The position numbers and the translations under genes are program-made. From NCBI GenBank assembly GCA_023375785.1, contig SZWC01000095.1, positions 23,227 through 87,226 of the forward strand: a stretch of 64,000 nt of DNA. The letters are read 5' to 3'. Source of the DNA: Penium margaritaceum. Lineage: Eukaryota > Streptophyta > Zygnematophyceae > Desmidiales > Peniaceae. The notes under the pieces are model-generated. The model worked only from the letters and a program-made list of their open reading frames with translations. It had not been told where the DNA came from and made no database searches. Of the stretch, positions 22,732-33,383 are shown piece after piece (position 1 is the first letter of the stretch; each line of letters starts with the position of its first letter).

Positions 22732-25007
22732 GACGTGGCCTGTATCCCCCTTGTAGAGGCGATAGGCCTTGCTTGCCACGTCATAGCCAATCATCAGCAT
22801 CTGCGTACTCTTCGCGTCCCACTTTTGCCGCTTCTCCTTTGGCATGTGCAAGTGCGCAAAGCTCCCAAACGCGCGAAGATGACCCACGCTCGGTTTCTTG
22901 CCAAACTACGCCTCGTACGGGGTCATCTGCTCCAGGGCCTTGGTTGGACTGCGGTTCTTGATGTAGACCGCAGTGCTCACGGCTTCAGCCCAGAAGTTGT
23001 AGGTCAGCCGGGCCGCGTGCAGCATGGAGCGCGCCGACTCCACAATGGTACGGTTGGCGCGTTCTGCTACACCGTTCTGCTGCGGTGAGTACGGCGCGGT
23101 ACGCTGCGCCTTAATGCCAGCTGCTGCGAGGTAGTCCTGGAACTCCTTGCTTTGGTACTCTCCACCGCGGTCGTTGTGCAACGCCTTGATCTTCTCGCCA
23201 GTCTGGTTCCCCACCATGGCCTTGAACTCCTTGAACGTGTCAAAGCACTAGTCCTTGGAAGAAAGGAAGTACACAGCAGTGTAACGGCTGAAATCATCAA
23301 TGAAGGTGTGAAAATACTTATAGCCACCAAAGCACTGGGTCTGCATCGGTCCGCACAAGTACGTGTGGACCAGCTCCAACACCTCTTTTGCACGCTCTCC
23401 TGCTCCAGAGAACGCCTCGCTGTGTTGCTTCCCCACCAAACAGCCGATGCATAACTGCTGTTCAAAGTAAGATATGGAAGGCAGGTCACGCACCATCTGC
23501 TTTGGTTGAAGCTGCTGCAAGGCGCGCATTCCGATGTGGCCGTAACACGCATGCCAGATCTTGCCATCTATCGCCTGCACCACTGCTGCAAGACTCTGCT
23601 CACGAAGGATCTTGGTCACCCCCAGCAGGCGGTACATGTGGCCCTCCTTCACCGACTTGGCCAACTCCTCTCCTGTTTGCTTGTCGAGGATGTAGCCATA
23701 ATCATCGTCAAAAATGACACGCAATCCTGTGTTGGTGAGAGAGGACACTGAGAGAAGGATGAACGCAGCATCAAGCACATACACCACGCCATGGAACACT
23801 CCCACTTCAATGCCACGCGGGGTCTCCAACCACATCTCCATAATCCCAATCCCCTCAGCATACACTACCCGATCATCACCCAAAGCAATCGGACGGGGAG
23901 GAATGGAGAGCAGCTGCGTGAACCACTCCTTGTGGTGCGTCAGACTCTTGGTACACCCCGAGTCCTTGTACCACGCCAGATACGCCTTTTCCTTCTACAA
24001 CATGTCAGATTTCGCCATGAAGAGGCGGTCGCGCACCTCCTTGGCGACGTTCATGTTGCCAAAATGGCGCACGCCAATCTGGTTTTACTGCTACTGCTGT
24101 TGCAAACGTTGCTATGGTTGCTGATGCTGTTGCTGTGGAGATTGCTGCTTTTGCTGCTGCTGCTACTGCTCCTTCTGGTCCCTCTTGAACTTGAAGTACT
24201 CTTTCTTATAGTGCCCCTCTTTCTGGCAATAGTGGCACTTACCCTTCTTGCTTCTCTGCTGCCCGGACTGCTACTACTGTTGGTTGCGTGAGCCCATGGC
24301 CATGAAAGCTGCTTTATTGCTGCTGCTGCCGCCATTGCGCTTTGCTGCATTGCGACGCAGTTCCACGTCTACCAAGTGCGTGCAAATGAAGTCGAGGTCG
24401 AGAGTCAGCTGGCACTCCAACGTCTCTCGTATCGTGTCGTAGCTGGTTGGGAGTCCTCTCAGCAAGAGGAGGATGAAGCGCGTCTCTTCCACCGGGTTGC
24501 CGGCCGCTCTCAACTGCTTTGCCAGCTCCTTTGCCCTGTCTAGATACGCCTCCATCCCTTCACCACCCTGCATTTTCAACACCATCATCTTTTCCTCCAA
24601 AAGCATGAGGAATGCAGGATCCTTACTCTCATACTTCTTATACAACGTGGCCCACCCCTCTTTTGGAGTACCCTTGTCATTCACGTACTGAAGATGCGGG
24701 TTAGAGATGGTGTTGACAAGCAGCCTGTAGGCCTGCCTGTCCTTCTTCCACTCCTCATATGCCGCTGCTGTAGTTGTAGATGAACTTGCATCTGCTGCAC
24801 CTTTCTATGGCATCTTCCCCGCCACCACCTCTGCTGCGGTGATGCCTTTGCCTGTGGAGGCGGAGCGCGCTCGTCGCCGCTCACCACCTCCCACAAGCCC
24901 CTCTCCTCCAAAAGAAGGCAGGTACGGATCTTCCAAAACGTGAAGTTGGCATGTCCTTCCAGCCTCTCCAAGGGCTGGGCTGCTGTTACCACGCGTGCTG
25001 CTGCCAT
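22732..25007 (-). pseudogene. Copia-B element 5 gag-protease-integrase (3' truncated)
   Basis: The ATG at 25007 starts gag. Gag core is in 24274-24684, and the frame 23248-23883 holds pre-integrase and the integrase zinc finger (IWHACYGHIGM, CIGCLVGK). The integrase core has THTYLCGPM-like HTYLCGP, where the first Asp is replaced by Tyr, while NDRGGEY and AERANRT are kept. The protease site is DSG. One TAG lies in the polyQ linker. The copy ends at 22732 in the integrase C-terminal region (DTGHVI); RT and RNase H are missing. Confidence 0.78.
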
Positions 25008-25628
25008 TTTGAGCCTTGGTGATGCTCAGCGCTGCCCTTGAAAGGCGGCGCTACCCCTGCTTCTACTGTTGCTTTAGCCAGAAATCTGTCTAACAGATAA
25101 TGGACTTTAGAGGCCAGCACATTTGGAATTCGGAAAAACAAAGCCCACCACTGGAAAATTCAGCTCAAAAGCTTTCAGATCGACCCATAAAACAGGGTCA
25201 TCAAAAGGGGATTTTTAGAGATATGCCCTTCTGCTCCTACTCCAGCTCATACCAACCAGCTTGTAAACGGCGTTTCTCCCAAACGTACCAATGGAATGCA
25301 AATATCTTTGCACCAATGGAAAGCTTAAGAACAATACTACAATTCTCATGTGCCACTTTTTAAATGTGACAAAGAAACAAGAGAGTTATGGTCATCACAA
25401 GGCGACAGCCTTACTCAGAGAAACGGTGTAGCCCTGGCCGACCTCGTTTCGAGCAGAACTCCCACTCTGACCGTTGGATCTTCGCGAGTTTGGGCTCGTT
25501 GATTAGCTTGTTGCTTGAACTTGAGGTGGTCTATTGTCAAATTTGGTGAAGGTTTGACCCCAACCCGTCACTCTCAAAGTGACGGCCTGTGCTGGATGAA
25601 AGTGGCAGAACTTGGCTCTGATGCCAAA
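25008..25628 (-). other. Copia-B leader with PBS and hairpin
   Basis: Non-coding leader of element 5. Next to the LTR lies a PBS-like TGGCATCAGAGCC (one change from TGGTATCAGAGCC). A perfect 8-bp stem with 5-base loop lies at 25565-25585 (arms CCGTCACT and AGTGACGG). Confidence 0.75.
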
Positions 25629-26655
25629 AATTGGATCTGGAGGAGAGAGGGAGCCTTGGAGCAGCGACCATGTGTGATTCGAAGGGCATCACTTGTGCTG
25701 AAGAATGGTTGTTCAATCACTCAAAATGATGGAGTACATATAGAGCTAGAGCTTGGGCAAGTCAGCCCTCTCACAAGCCATACCACTTAGCCATGGAGGC
25801 TAAGGCTCACACACTAGAGTCCATAATCTCACACAAGGGAGGAAATCAGCCTAGCAATCAGGCTAACCACTCACACACAACCTAGAGAGCTAGANGTGGC
25901 AGAACTTGGCTCTGATGCCAAAAATTGGATCTGGAGGAGAGAGGGAGCCTTGGAGCAGCGACCATGTGTGATTCGAAGGGCATCACTTGTGCTGAAGAAT
26001 GGTTGTTCAATCACTCAAAATGATGGAGTACATATAGAGCTAGAGCTTGGGCAAGTCAGCCCTCTCACAAGCCATACCACTTAGCCATGGAGGCTAAGGC
26101 TCACACACTAGAGTCCATAATCTCACACAAGGGAGGAGTCAGCCTAGCAATCAGGCTGACCACTCACACACGACCTAGAGAGCTAGAGAATGCTCTCATG
26201 GCACACTCCTTGTGGTCACATAACCCACAAACTCATGGAGAATCGCCATGTGTCCATGGCTAGCAAACAAGGATCTCACCTCACCTAAAACGTAAGGAGA
26301 GGTACCTTTATCCTAGTCAGCACACTCTGACAAAGCAATCCTAAGACCAAGGACCTTTTTGGATATTTCTCCTATCAGGTCTTGACCCTTGACCTCTTGC
26401 CTTTTTCTTTTCTTAGGCTAAGGCATGGAGCCATCGCCCATGGTCACTCGGATATCGATGTTCGATGACCCCGAAACTACGAAAATTCATATCTCCCAAT
26501 CCGACCCTTGGATCGGCCTCAAACTCGGACCGTAGATGTTTTCCCACCTGATCTTTTAAATGGTGAAGTCGGATTTACAATCGGAGCAGGCATGTGGTAC
26601 CTTCCTTGAACTTGCTCCGGTCCTGAAACTGAGCCGGATGGCTCCTTTCCCAACA
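25629..26655 (-). repeat. Copia-B 5' LTR of element 5, with assembly duplication
   Basis: LTR ending CCAACA/CCAATT-like next to the PBS and starting TGTTGGGAAAGG at 26655. An N at 25895 is followed by a near-exact repeat of 25602-25894, so the true LTR is about 290 bases shorter. The repeat includes PBS and leader bases, which confirms that it is an unmerged contig overlap. Confidence 0.75.
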
Positions 26656-27116
26656 AATACTCTCATGGCACACTCCTTGTGGTCACATAACCCAAAATCC
26701 CATGGAGAATTGCCATGTGTCCATGGCTAGCACACAAGGATCTCACTTCACCTAAAAAGTAAGGAGAGGTGACTTTCTCCTAGTCAGTACACTTAAACAA
26801 GGCAATCAAGAATCTAAGACCTTTTTGGATATTTCTCCCATCAGGTCTTGACCCTGGATCTCTTGCCTTTTTCTTTTCTCAAGCTAAGGCATGGAGCCAT
26901 CGCCCATGGTCACCCGGATATCGCCGGTCGATGGCCGCTGAAACTTTGAAAATTCATATCTCCCAATCCGACTGTTGGATCTGCCTCAAACTTTGACCGT
27001 AGAGATTTTGCCCCCTGATCTTTCCAATAGTGAACTCAGATTGATGATTGGAGCAGGCATCTGGTACTTTCTTGGAACTTGCTTCTTTGGACCTGAAACT
27101 TAAGAGATGGCTCATT

Positions 27117-27797
27117 TTACAACACTTCTTGCCTCTCTGCTGCCCGAACTGCTGCTTCTGCTCGTTCTGTGTGCCCATGGCGATGAAAGCTCCTCAACTG
27201 GCACTCCAACGTCTCTCGCACCGTGTCATAGCTTGTTGGGAGTCCCCTCAGCAAGTGGAGGATGATGCGTGTGTCTTTTTCAGGATTGCCGGTCGCTTTG
27301 AGCAGCTTCGCCAGCTCCTTTGCCCTGTCCAAGTACGCCTCCATCCCTTTCCTACCCTGTGTTTTCAACGCCATCATCTTCTCTTCCAAAACGATGAGAA
27401 ATGCACGACCCTTGCTCCCATACTTCTTGCACAACGTTTCCCAGTCCTCTTTTGCAGAAGCCTTATCACTCACGTAGTGAAGATGCAGGTTGGAGATGGT
27501 GTTGACAAGCAGCCTGGAAGCCTGCCTGTCCTTCTTCTTCCACTCCTCATATGCCGCCACAATAGATGTAGATGAACTTGCATCTCATTTACCTTTGTGT
27601 GGCGTCTTCCTCGCCACCACCGCTGCTGTGATGCCTTTTGCTTGTGGAGGCAGAGCGCATTTGTCGCCGCTCACCACCTCCCACAAGCCCCTCTCTTCCA
27701 AAAGGAGGCGGGTACGGATCTTCCAAAACAAGAACTTGGCGCGTCCTTCTTGCCTCTCCAAGGGCTGGGCTGTTGTTACCATGCCTGCTGCTGCCAT
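27117..27797 (-). pseudogene. Gag-only element 1 gag
   Basis: ATG at 27797 (MAAAGMVTTAQPLE). One frameshift near 27560-27590 splits it into 70 and 147 codons. The core reads WKKKDRQASRLLVNTISN to LRGLPTSYDTVRETLECQ. About 100 bp that encode TLDLDFICTHLVQVEL and the following residues in autonomous gag are deleted, which shifts the tail frame. The zinc knuckle is missing. The stop codon is supplied by the first LTR bases. Confidence 0.8.
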
Positions 27798-28443
27798 TTT
27801 GAGCCTTGGTGATGCTCAGCGCTGTCCTTGAGTGGCGGCACTACCCCTGCTTCCGCTGCTGCTTCTGCCAGAAATCTTTCTGACGGAAAATGGACTGTAG
27901 AAGCCAGCAAACTGAGAATTTTGAAAAACTCAGCCCACCACTGGATAACTCAGCTCAAAACCTTTCAGATGGACCCATAAAACATGGTCATCAACAGGGA
28001 ATTTTCAGAGATAGCCCTTTTGAAAATAGGGTATGATGTTGCTCCTACTCCAGCTCACACCAGCCAGCTTGTAAACAGTGTTTCTCCCACAAGTACTGAT
28101 AGAGTGCAAATATTTTTACACCAATGGAAAGCTTAGGAAAAATGATTCAATTCGTATGTGCTACGTTTAAAATTTGACATAGAAATGAGAGAGTTATGGT
28201 TATCACAAGGCGACAGTCTTACTCAGAGAAAAGGTGTAGCCCTGACCGACCTCATTTTAAGCATTACTCTCTATCCGATTGTTAGATCTTTGGAATCTTG
28301 TGCGTTTTGAAAAGCTTGTCTTTTGAATTTGAAGATCCACTGATTGATTATCAAATTTGGTGAAGATCTCATCCTAACCTGTCACTCTCAAAGTGACGGC
28401 CTGTGCTAGCTGAAAGTGGCAGATTTTGGTCGTGATACCAAAT

Positions 28444-29179
28444 GTTGGATCTAGAGGAGAGAGGGAGCCTTGGAGCAGCGAGCATGTGGGACTGGAAGGC
28501 CATCACTTGTGCTGAAGAATGGTTGTTGAATCACTCAAAATGATGGAGTGCATATAGAGCTAGAGCTTGGGCAAATCAGCCCTCTCACAAGCCACACCTC
28601 TTAGCCATGGAGGCTAACGCTCATACACTAGAGTCCATATTCTCACACAAGGGAGGAAATCAGCCTAGCAATCAGGCTGGCCACTCACTCACGACCTAGA
28701 GAGCTAGAAAATACTCTCATGGCATACTCCTTGTGGTCACATAACCGACAATCCCATGGAGAATCGCCATGTGTCCATGGCTAGCACACAAGGATCTCAC
28801 CTCACCTAAAAAGTAAGGAGAGGTACCTTTCTCCTAGTCAGTACACTTTGACAAGGTAATCCAAGAATCTAGGACCTTTTTGGATATTTATCCCATCAGG
28901 TCTTGACCCTGGATCTCTTGCCTTTTTCTTTTCTCAGGCTAAGGCATGGAGCCATCGCCCATGGTCACCCGGATATCGGCGGTCGTTGGCCCCGAAAACT
29001 TTGAAAATTCATATCTCCCAATCCGGCCGTTGGATCTGCCTCAAACTTGAACCGTAGAGATTTTGCCACCTGATCTTTCCAATAGTGAACTCTGATTAAT
29101 GACCGGAGCAGGCATCTGGTACTTTCCTGGAACTTGCTCCTTTGGACCTAGAACTTAAAAGATGGCTCCTTTCCCAATA
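28444..29179 (-). repeat. LTR shared by gag-only elements 1 and 2
   Basis: A 736-bp LTR (TATTGGGAAAGG start at 29179, TCCAACA end at 28444). It is 5' LTR for the left gag unit and 3' LTR for the right one, giving a tandem gag-LTR-gag arrangement. Confidence 0.78.
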
Positions 29180-30494
29180 CTTCTTGCCTCTCTACTGTCC
29201 GAACTGCTGCTCTGCTCGTTGCGTGAGCCCATGGCCATGAAAGCTGCTTAACTGGCACTCCAACGTCTCTCGCACTCTATCATAGCTTGTTCGGAGTCCC
29301 CTCAGCAAGAGGAGGACGAAGCGAGTGTCTTCCATAGGGTTGCCGATGGTTTTCAGCAGCTTCGCCAGCTCCTTTGCCCTGTCCAAGTATACCTCCATCC
29401 CTTCGCTACCCTGGATTTTCAATGCCATCATCTTCTCTTCCAAAACCATGAGGAATGCAGGATCCTTGCTCCCATACTTCTTGCACAACGTTTCCCATCC
29501 CTCTTGCAGAAGCCTTGTCACTCACGTAGTGAAGATGCGGGTTGGAGATGGTGTTGACAAGCAGCCTGTAAACCTGCCTGTCCTTCTTCTTCCACTCCTC
29601 ATATGCCGCCGTTGCAGTTGTAGATGAACTTGCATCTGTTGTACCTTTCTGCGGCGTCTTCCTCACCACCACCTCTGCTGCGATGATGCCTTTTGCGTAT
29701 GGAGGCGGAGAGCACTCGTCACCACTCACCACCTCCCACATGTCCCTCACTTCCAAAAGGAGGCGGGTATGGATACTCCAAAACAAGAACTTGACGCGTC
29801 CTTCCAGCCTCTCCAAGGACTGGGGAGTTGTTACCACGCCTGCTGCTACCATTTTGAGCCTTGGTGATGCTCAGCACTGTCCTTGAGTGGCGACGCTACC
29901 CCTGCTTCCGCTGCTGCTTCTGCCAGAAATCGTAGTGACAGAAAATGGACTCTAGAGGCCAACAGGGAATTTTGAAGACCCGAGTCCACTACTGGATAAT
30001 TCAGCTCAAAACCTTCGATATCGACCCATAAAACAGGGTCATCAATAGGGGATTTTCAGAAATATGCCCTTTTGAAAACAGGGTATGATGCTGCTCCTAC
30101 TCCAGCTCACACCAGCCAGCTTGTAAACGACGTTTCTCCCACATGTACTGATGGATTGCAAACATTTTTGCACCAATGGAAAGCTTAGTAAAAGTTTTTA
30201 GTTCGTATGTGCTACGTTAAAAATTTGACAAAGAAATGAGAGAGTTATGGTTATCACAAGGCGACAGTCTTACTCGGAGAAAAAGGTGTAGCCCTGGCCG
30301 ACCTTATTTTGAGCATTACTCTCAAGCCGATTGTTAGATCTTCGCGATCTTGGGCTTTTTGAAAAGCTTGTCTTTTGAAGTTAAAGATCCAGTGATTGAT
30401 TGTCAAATTTAGTGAAGATTTAACCCCAACCTGTCACTCTCAAAGTGACGGCCTGTGCTAGCTGAAAGTGGCAGATTTTGGCTGTGATACCAAA
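29180..30494 (-). mobile_element. Gag-only element 2 internal region
   Basis: Leader 29853-30494 with PBS TGGTATCACAGCC (30482-30494) and a hairpin after it, then gag 29852-29180. The gag-LTR junction (GGCAAGAAG then TATTGGGAAAGG) and the deletion after LECQ are the same as in elements 1 and 3. Confidence 0.78.
29192..29852 (-). pseudogene. Gag-only element 2 gag
   Basis: ATG at 29852 (MVAAGVVTTPQSLERLEGRVKF). A frame 29852-29406 of 148 codons is followed, after a small frameshift near 29505, by 29521-29192 with the shared tail LECQLSSFHGHGLT. No zinc knuckle, protease or pol is present. Confidence 0.8.
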
Positions 30495-31525
30495 TATTGG
30501 ATCTAGAGGAGAGAGGGAGCCTTGGAGCAACGATGTGGGACTGGAAGGCCATCACTTGTGCTGAAGAATGGTTGTTGAATCACTCAAAATGATGGAGTAC
30601 ATAAAGAGCTAGAGCTTGGGCAAGTCAGTCCTCTCACAAGCCACACCTCTTAGCCTGGGAGGCTAAGGCTCACACACTAGAGTCTATAATCTCACACAAG
30701 GGAGGAAATCAGCCTAGCAATCAGGCTGACCACTCACACATGACCTAGAGAGCTAGAGAATGCTCTCATGGCACACTCCTAGTGGTCACATAAGCCACAA
30801 ACAAATGGAGAATCGCCATGTGTCCATGGCTAGCACACAAGGATCTCACCTCACCTAAAAAGTAAGGAGAGGTACCTTTATCCTAGTCAGCACACTCTGA
30901 CAAGGCAATCCTAAGACCAAGGACCTTTTTGGATATTTCTTCCATCAGGTCTTGACCCTCGACCTCCTGCATTTTTCTTTTCTNATCTCACACAAGGGAG
31001 GAAATCAGCCTAGCAATCAGGCTGACCACTCACACACGACCTAGAGAGCTAGAGAATGCTCTCATGGCACACTCCTAGTGGTCACATAAGCCACAAACAA
31101 ATGGAGAATCGCCATGTGTCCATGGCTAGCACACAAGGATCTCACCTCACCTAAAAAGTAAGGAGAGGTACCTTTATCCTAGTCAGCACACTCTGACAAG
31201 GCAATCCTAAGACCAAGGACCTTTTTGGATATTTCTTCCATCAGGTCTTGACCCTCGACCTCCTGCATTTTTCTTTTCTTAGGCTAAGGCATGGAGCCAT
31301 CACCCATGCCCACCCAGACATCGACGGTCCATGACCCCCGAAACTTCGAGAATTCATATCTCCCAATCCGACCATTGGATCGGCCTTAAACTTGGACCGT
31401 AGACATTTTGCGACCTGATCTTTCCAATGGTGAAATCCGATCGGCGATCGAAGCAGGAATCTGGTACTTTTCTTGAACTTGCTCCTGTGGACCTGAAACT
31501 GAGCCAGATGGCTCCTTTCCCAACA
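30495..31525 (-). repeat. LTR of gag-only element 2, chimeric across an N join
   Basis: Starts next to the PBS (TATTGG at 30495) and ends CCAACA-like at 31525. An N at 30984 is followed by a repeat of 30689-30983. The right part carries the autonomous-B marker (AAACTGAGCCAGATGG), so this LTR may be a scaffold chimera or a recombinant. Confidence 0.65.
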
Positions 31526-31756
31526 GAGCCATCGCCCATGGTCACCCGGATATCGGCGGTCGATGGCCCCGAAAACTTCAAAAATTCATACCTCCCAATC
31601 CGACTGTTGGATCTACCTCAAACTTGGACCGTAAAGATTTTGCCACCTGATCTTTCCAATGGTGACCTATGATTGACCATCGAAGCAGGCATCTGGTACT
31701 TTCCTGGTACTTGCTCCTTTGGACCTGAAACTTAAAAGATGGCTCTTTTCCCAACA
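31526..31756 (-). repeat. Truncated LTR, 3' LTR of gag-only element 3
   Basis: 231 bases of LTR with the gag-only marker AAACTTAAAAGATGGCTC, starting TGTTGGGAAAAG on the minus strand directly after the gag of element 3. Its left part is missing. Confidence 0.7.
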
Positions 31757-31760
31757 GTTC

Positions 31761-32429
31761 TTACCTCTCTGCTGCCCGAACTGTTACTTCTGCTTGATGC
31801 GTGAGCCCATGGCCATGAAAGCTGCTGAACTGGCACTCCAATGTCTCTCGTACCGTGTCATAGCTTGTTGGGAGTCCCCTCAGCAAGAGGAGGATGAAGC
31901 GCGTGTCTTCCATAGGGCTACCGGCCGCTTTCAACAGCTTCGCCAGCTCCTTTCTCCTGTCCAAGTACGCCTCCATCCCTTCACCACCCTGCATTTTCAA
32001 CGCCATCATCTTCTCCTCTAAAATCCTGAGGAATGTAGGATCCTTGCTCCCATACTTCTTGCACGTTTCCCATCCCTCTTTTGCAGAAGCCTTGTCACTC
32101 ACGTAGTGAAGATGCGGGTTGGAGATGGTGTTGTCAAACAGCCTGTAAGCCTGCTTGTCCTTCTTCTTCCACTCCTCATATGCCGTCGCTGCAGTTGTAG
32201 ATGAACTTGCATCTATTGTACCTTTCTGCGGCGTCTTCCTTGCCACCACCTGTACTATGGTGATGCGTTTTGCCTGTGGAGGCGGAGCGTGCTCGTCGCC
32301 GCTCACCACCTCCCACAAGCCCCTCTCTTCCAAAAGGAGGCGGGAACGGATCTTCCAAAATAAGAACTTGGCGCATCCTTCCAGTCTCTCCGAGCGCTGG
32401 TCTGTTGTTAGCATGCCTGATGCCGCCAT
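31761..32429 (-). CDS. Gag-only element 3 gag, intact 222-aa ORF
   Basis: An uninterrupted ORF from ATG 32429 (MAASGMLTTDQRSERLEGCAKF) to TAA at 31761. The core (YEEWKKKDKQAYRLF, YVSDKASAKEGWE, LPTSYDTVRETLECQ) matches the copia gag family (UBN2/Retrotran_gag type), which packages RNA in virus-like particles. The last 25 or so residues (SSFHGHGLTHQAE...AAER) are a shifted-frame tail made by the shared deletion, and there is no zinc knuckle. The frame is open while its array sisters have frameshifts, which makes it the youngest or best-kept unit. The leader is cut at 32626 by the LTR of the next element, so its 5' LTR is missing. Confidence 0.75.
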   Translation of the reverse strand: MAASGMLTTDQRSERLEGCAKFLFWKIRSRLLLEERGLWEVVSGDEHAPPPQAKRITIVQVVARKTPQKGTIDASSSTTAATAYEEWKKKDKQAYRLFDNTISNPHLHYVSDKASAKEGWETCKKYGSKDPTFLRILEEKMMALKMQGGEGMEAYLDRRKELAKLLKAAGSPMEDTRFILLLLRGLPTSYDTVRETLECQFSSFHGHGLTHQAEVTVRAAER

Positions 32430-32626
32430 TTTGAGCCTTGGTGATGCTCAGCGCTGCCCTTAAGTGGCGGCGCTACCCCTGCTTGCGCTGCTGCTTGTGC
32501 CAGAAATCTTTGTGATGGAAAATGGACTGCAGTGGCCAGCAAACTGGGAATTTTGAAAAACTAAGCCCACTACTGGAGAATTCAGCTCAAAACCTTTCAG
32601 ATCGACCCATAAAACAGGGTTTTCAA
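32430..32626 (-). other. Truncated leader of gag-only element 3
   Basis: About 200 bases of B-type leader upstream of the gag start. Homology breaks at the LTR start at 32627, leaving no PBS. Confidence 0.65.
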
Positions 32627-33364
32627 TGTTGGAACTTGAGGAGAGAGGGAGCCTTGGAGCAGCGAGCATGTGTGATTGGAAGGGCATCACTTGTGCTGAA
32701 GAATGGTTGTTCAATCACTCAAAATGATGGAGTACATATAGAGCTAGAGCTTGGGCAAGTCAGCCCTCTCACAAGCCACACCTCTTAGCCATGGAGGCTA
32801 AGGCTCATACACTAGAGTCCATAATCTCACACAAGGGAGGAAATCAGCCTACCAATCAGGCTGACCACTCACACACGACCTAGAGAGCTAGAGAATGCTC
32901 TCATGGCACACTCCTAGTGGTCACATAACCCACAAACCCATGGAGAATCGTCATGTGTCCATGGCTAGCACACAAGGATCTCGCCTCACCTGAAAAGTAA
33001 GGAGAGGTACCTTTATCCTAGTCAGCACACTCTGACAAGGCAATCCTAAGACCAAGGACCTTTTTGGATATTTCTCCCATCAGGTCTTGACCCTGGACCC
33101 CTTGCCTTTTTCTTTTCTCAAGCTAAGGCATGGAGCCATCACCCATGCCCACCCAGACATCGACGGTCCATGACCCCCGAAACTTTGAAAATTTATATCT
33201 CCCAATCCGACCGTTGCATCGGCCTCAAACTTGGACCGTAGACATTTTGCCACCTGATATTTCCAATGGTGAAGTCGGATCGGCGATTGGAGCATGCATC
33301 TGGTACTTTCCTGGAACTTGCTCCTGTGGACCTGAAACTGAGCCAGATGGCTCCTTTCCCAACA
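32627..33364 (-). repeat. 3' LTR of Copia-B element 3
   Basis: A 738-bp LTR with TGTTGGGAAAGG and CCAACA ends. Both LTR palindromes are present, and the polypurine tract lies immediately to its right. Confidence 0.85.
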
Positions 33365-33383
33365 ATCTCCCACTTTGCCGTAG

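Larger units (their letters stand above)
26656..29179 (-). mobile_element. Gag-only (TR-GAG-like) element 1
   Basis: Reading leftward: complete 5' LTR 28444-29179 (736 bp), PBS TGGTATCACGACC, leader 27798-28443, truncated gag 27797-27125, and a 3' LTR piece 27124-26656. The gag joins the LTR directly after an AGAGGCAAGAAG purine run. Integrase, RT and RNase H are absent. Both LTRs share a subfamily marker (AAACTTAAGAGATGGCTC or AAACTTAAAAGATGGCTC, where autonomous B copies have AAACTGAGCCAGATGGCTC). Confidence 0.78.

Noticed and set aside
25100-25600. Possible host exon or small gene in the Copia-B leader
   Set aside because: The short frames here are not conserved between leaders of different copies, while the nucleotide sequence is. 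It is therefore non-coding element leader.
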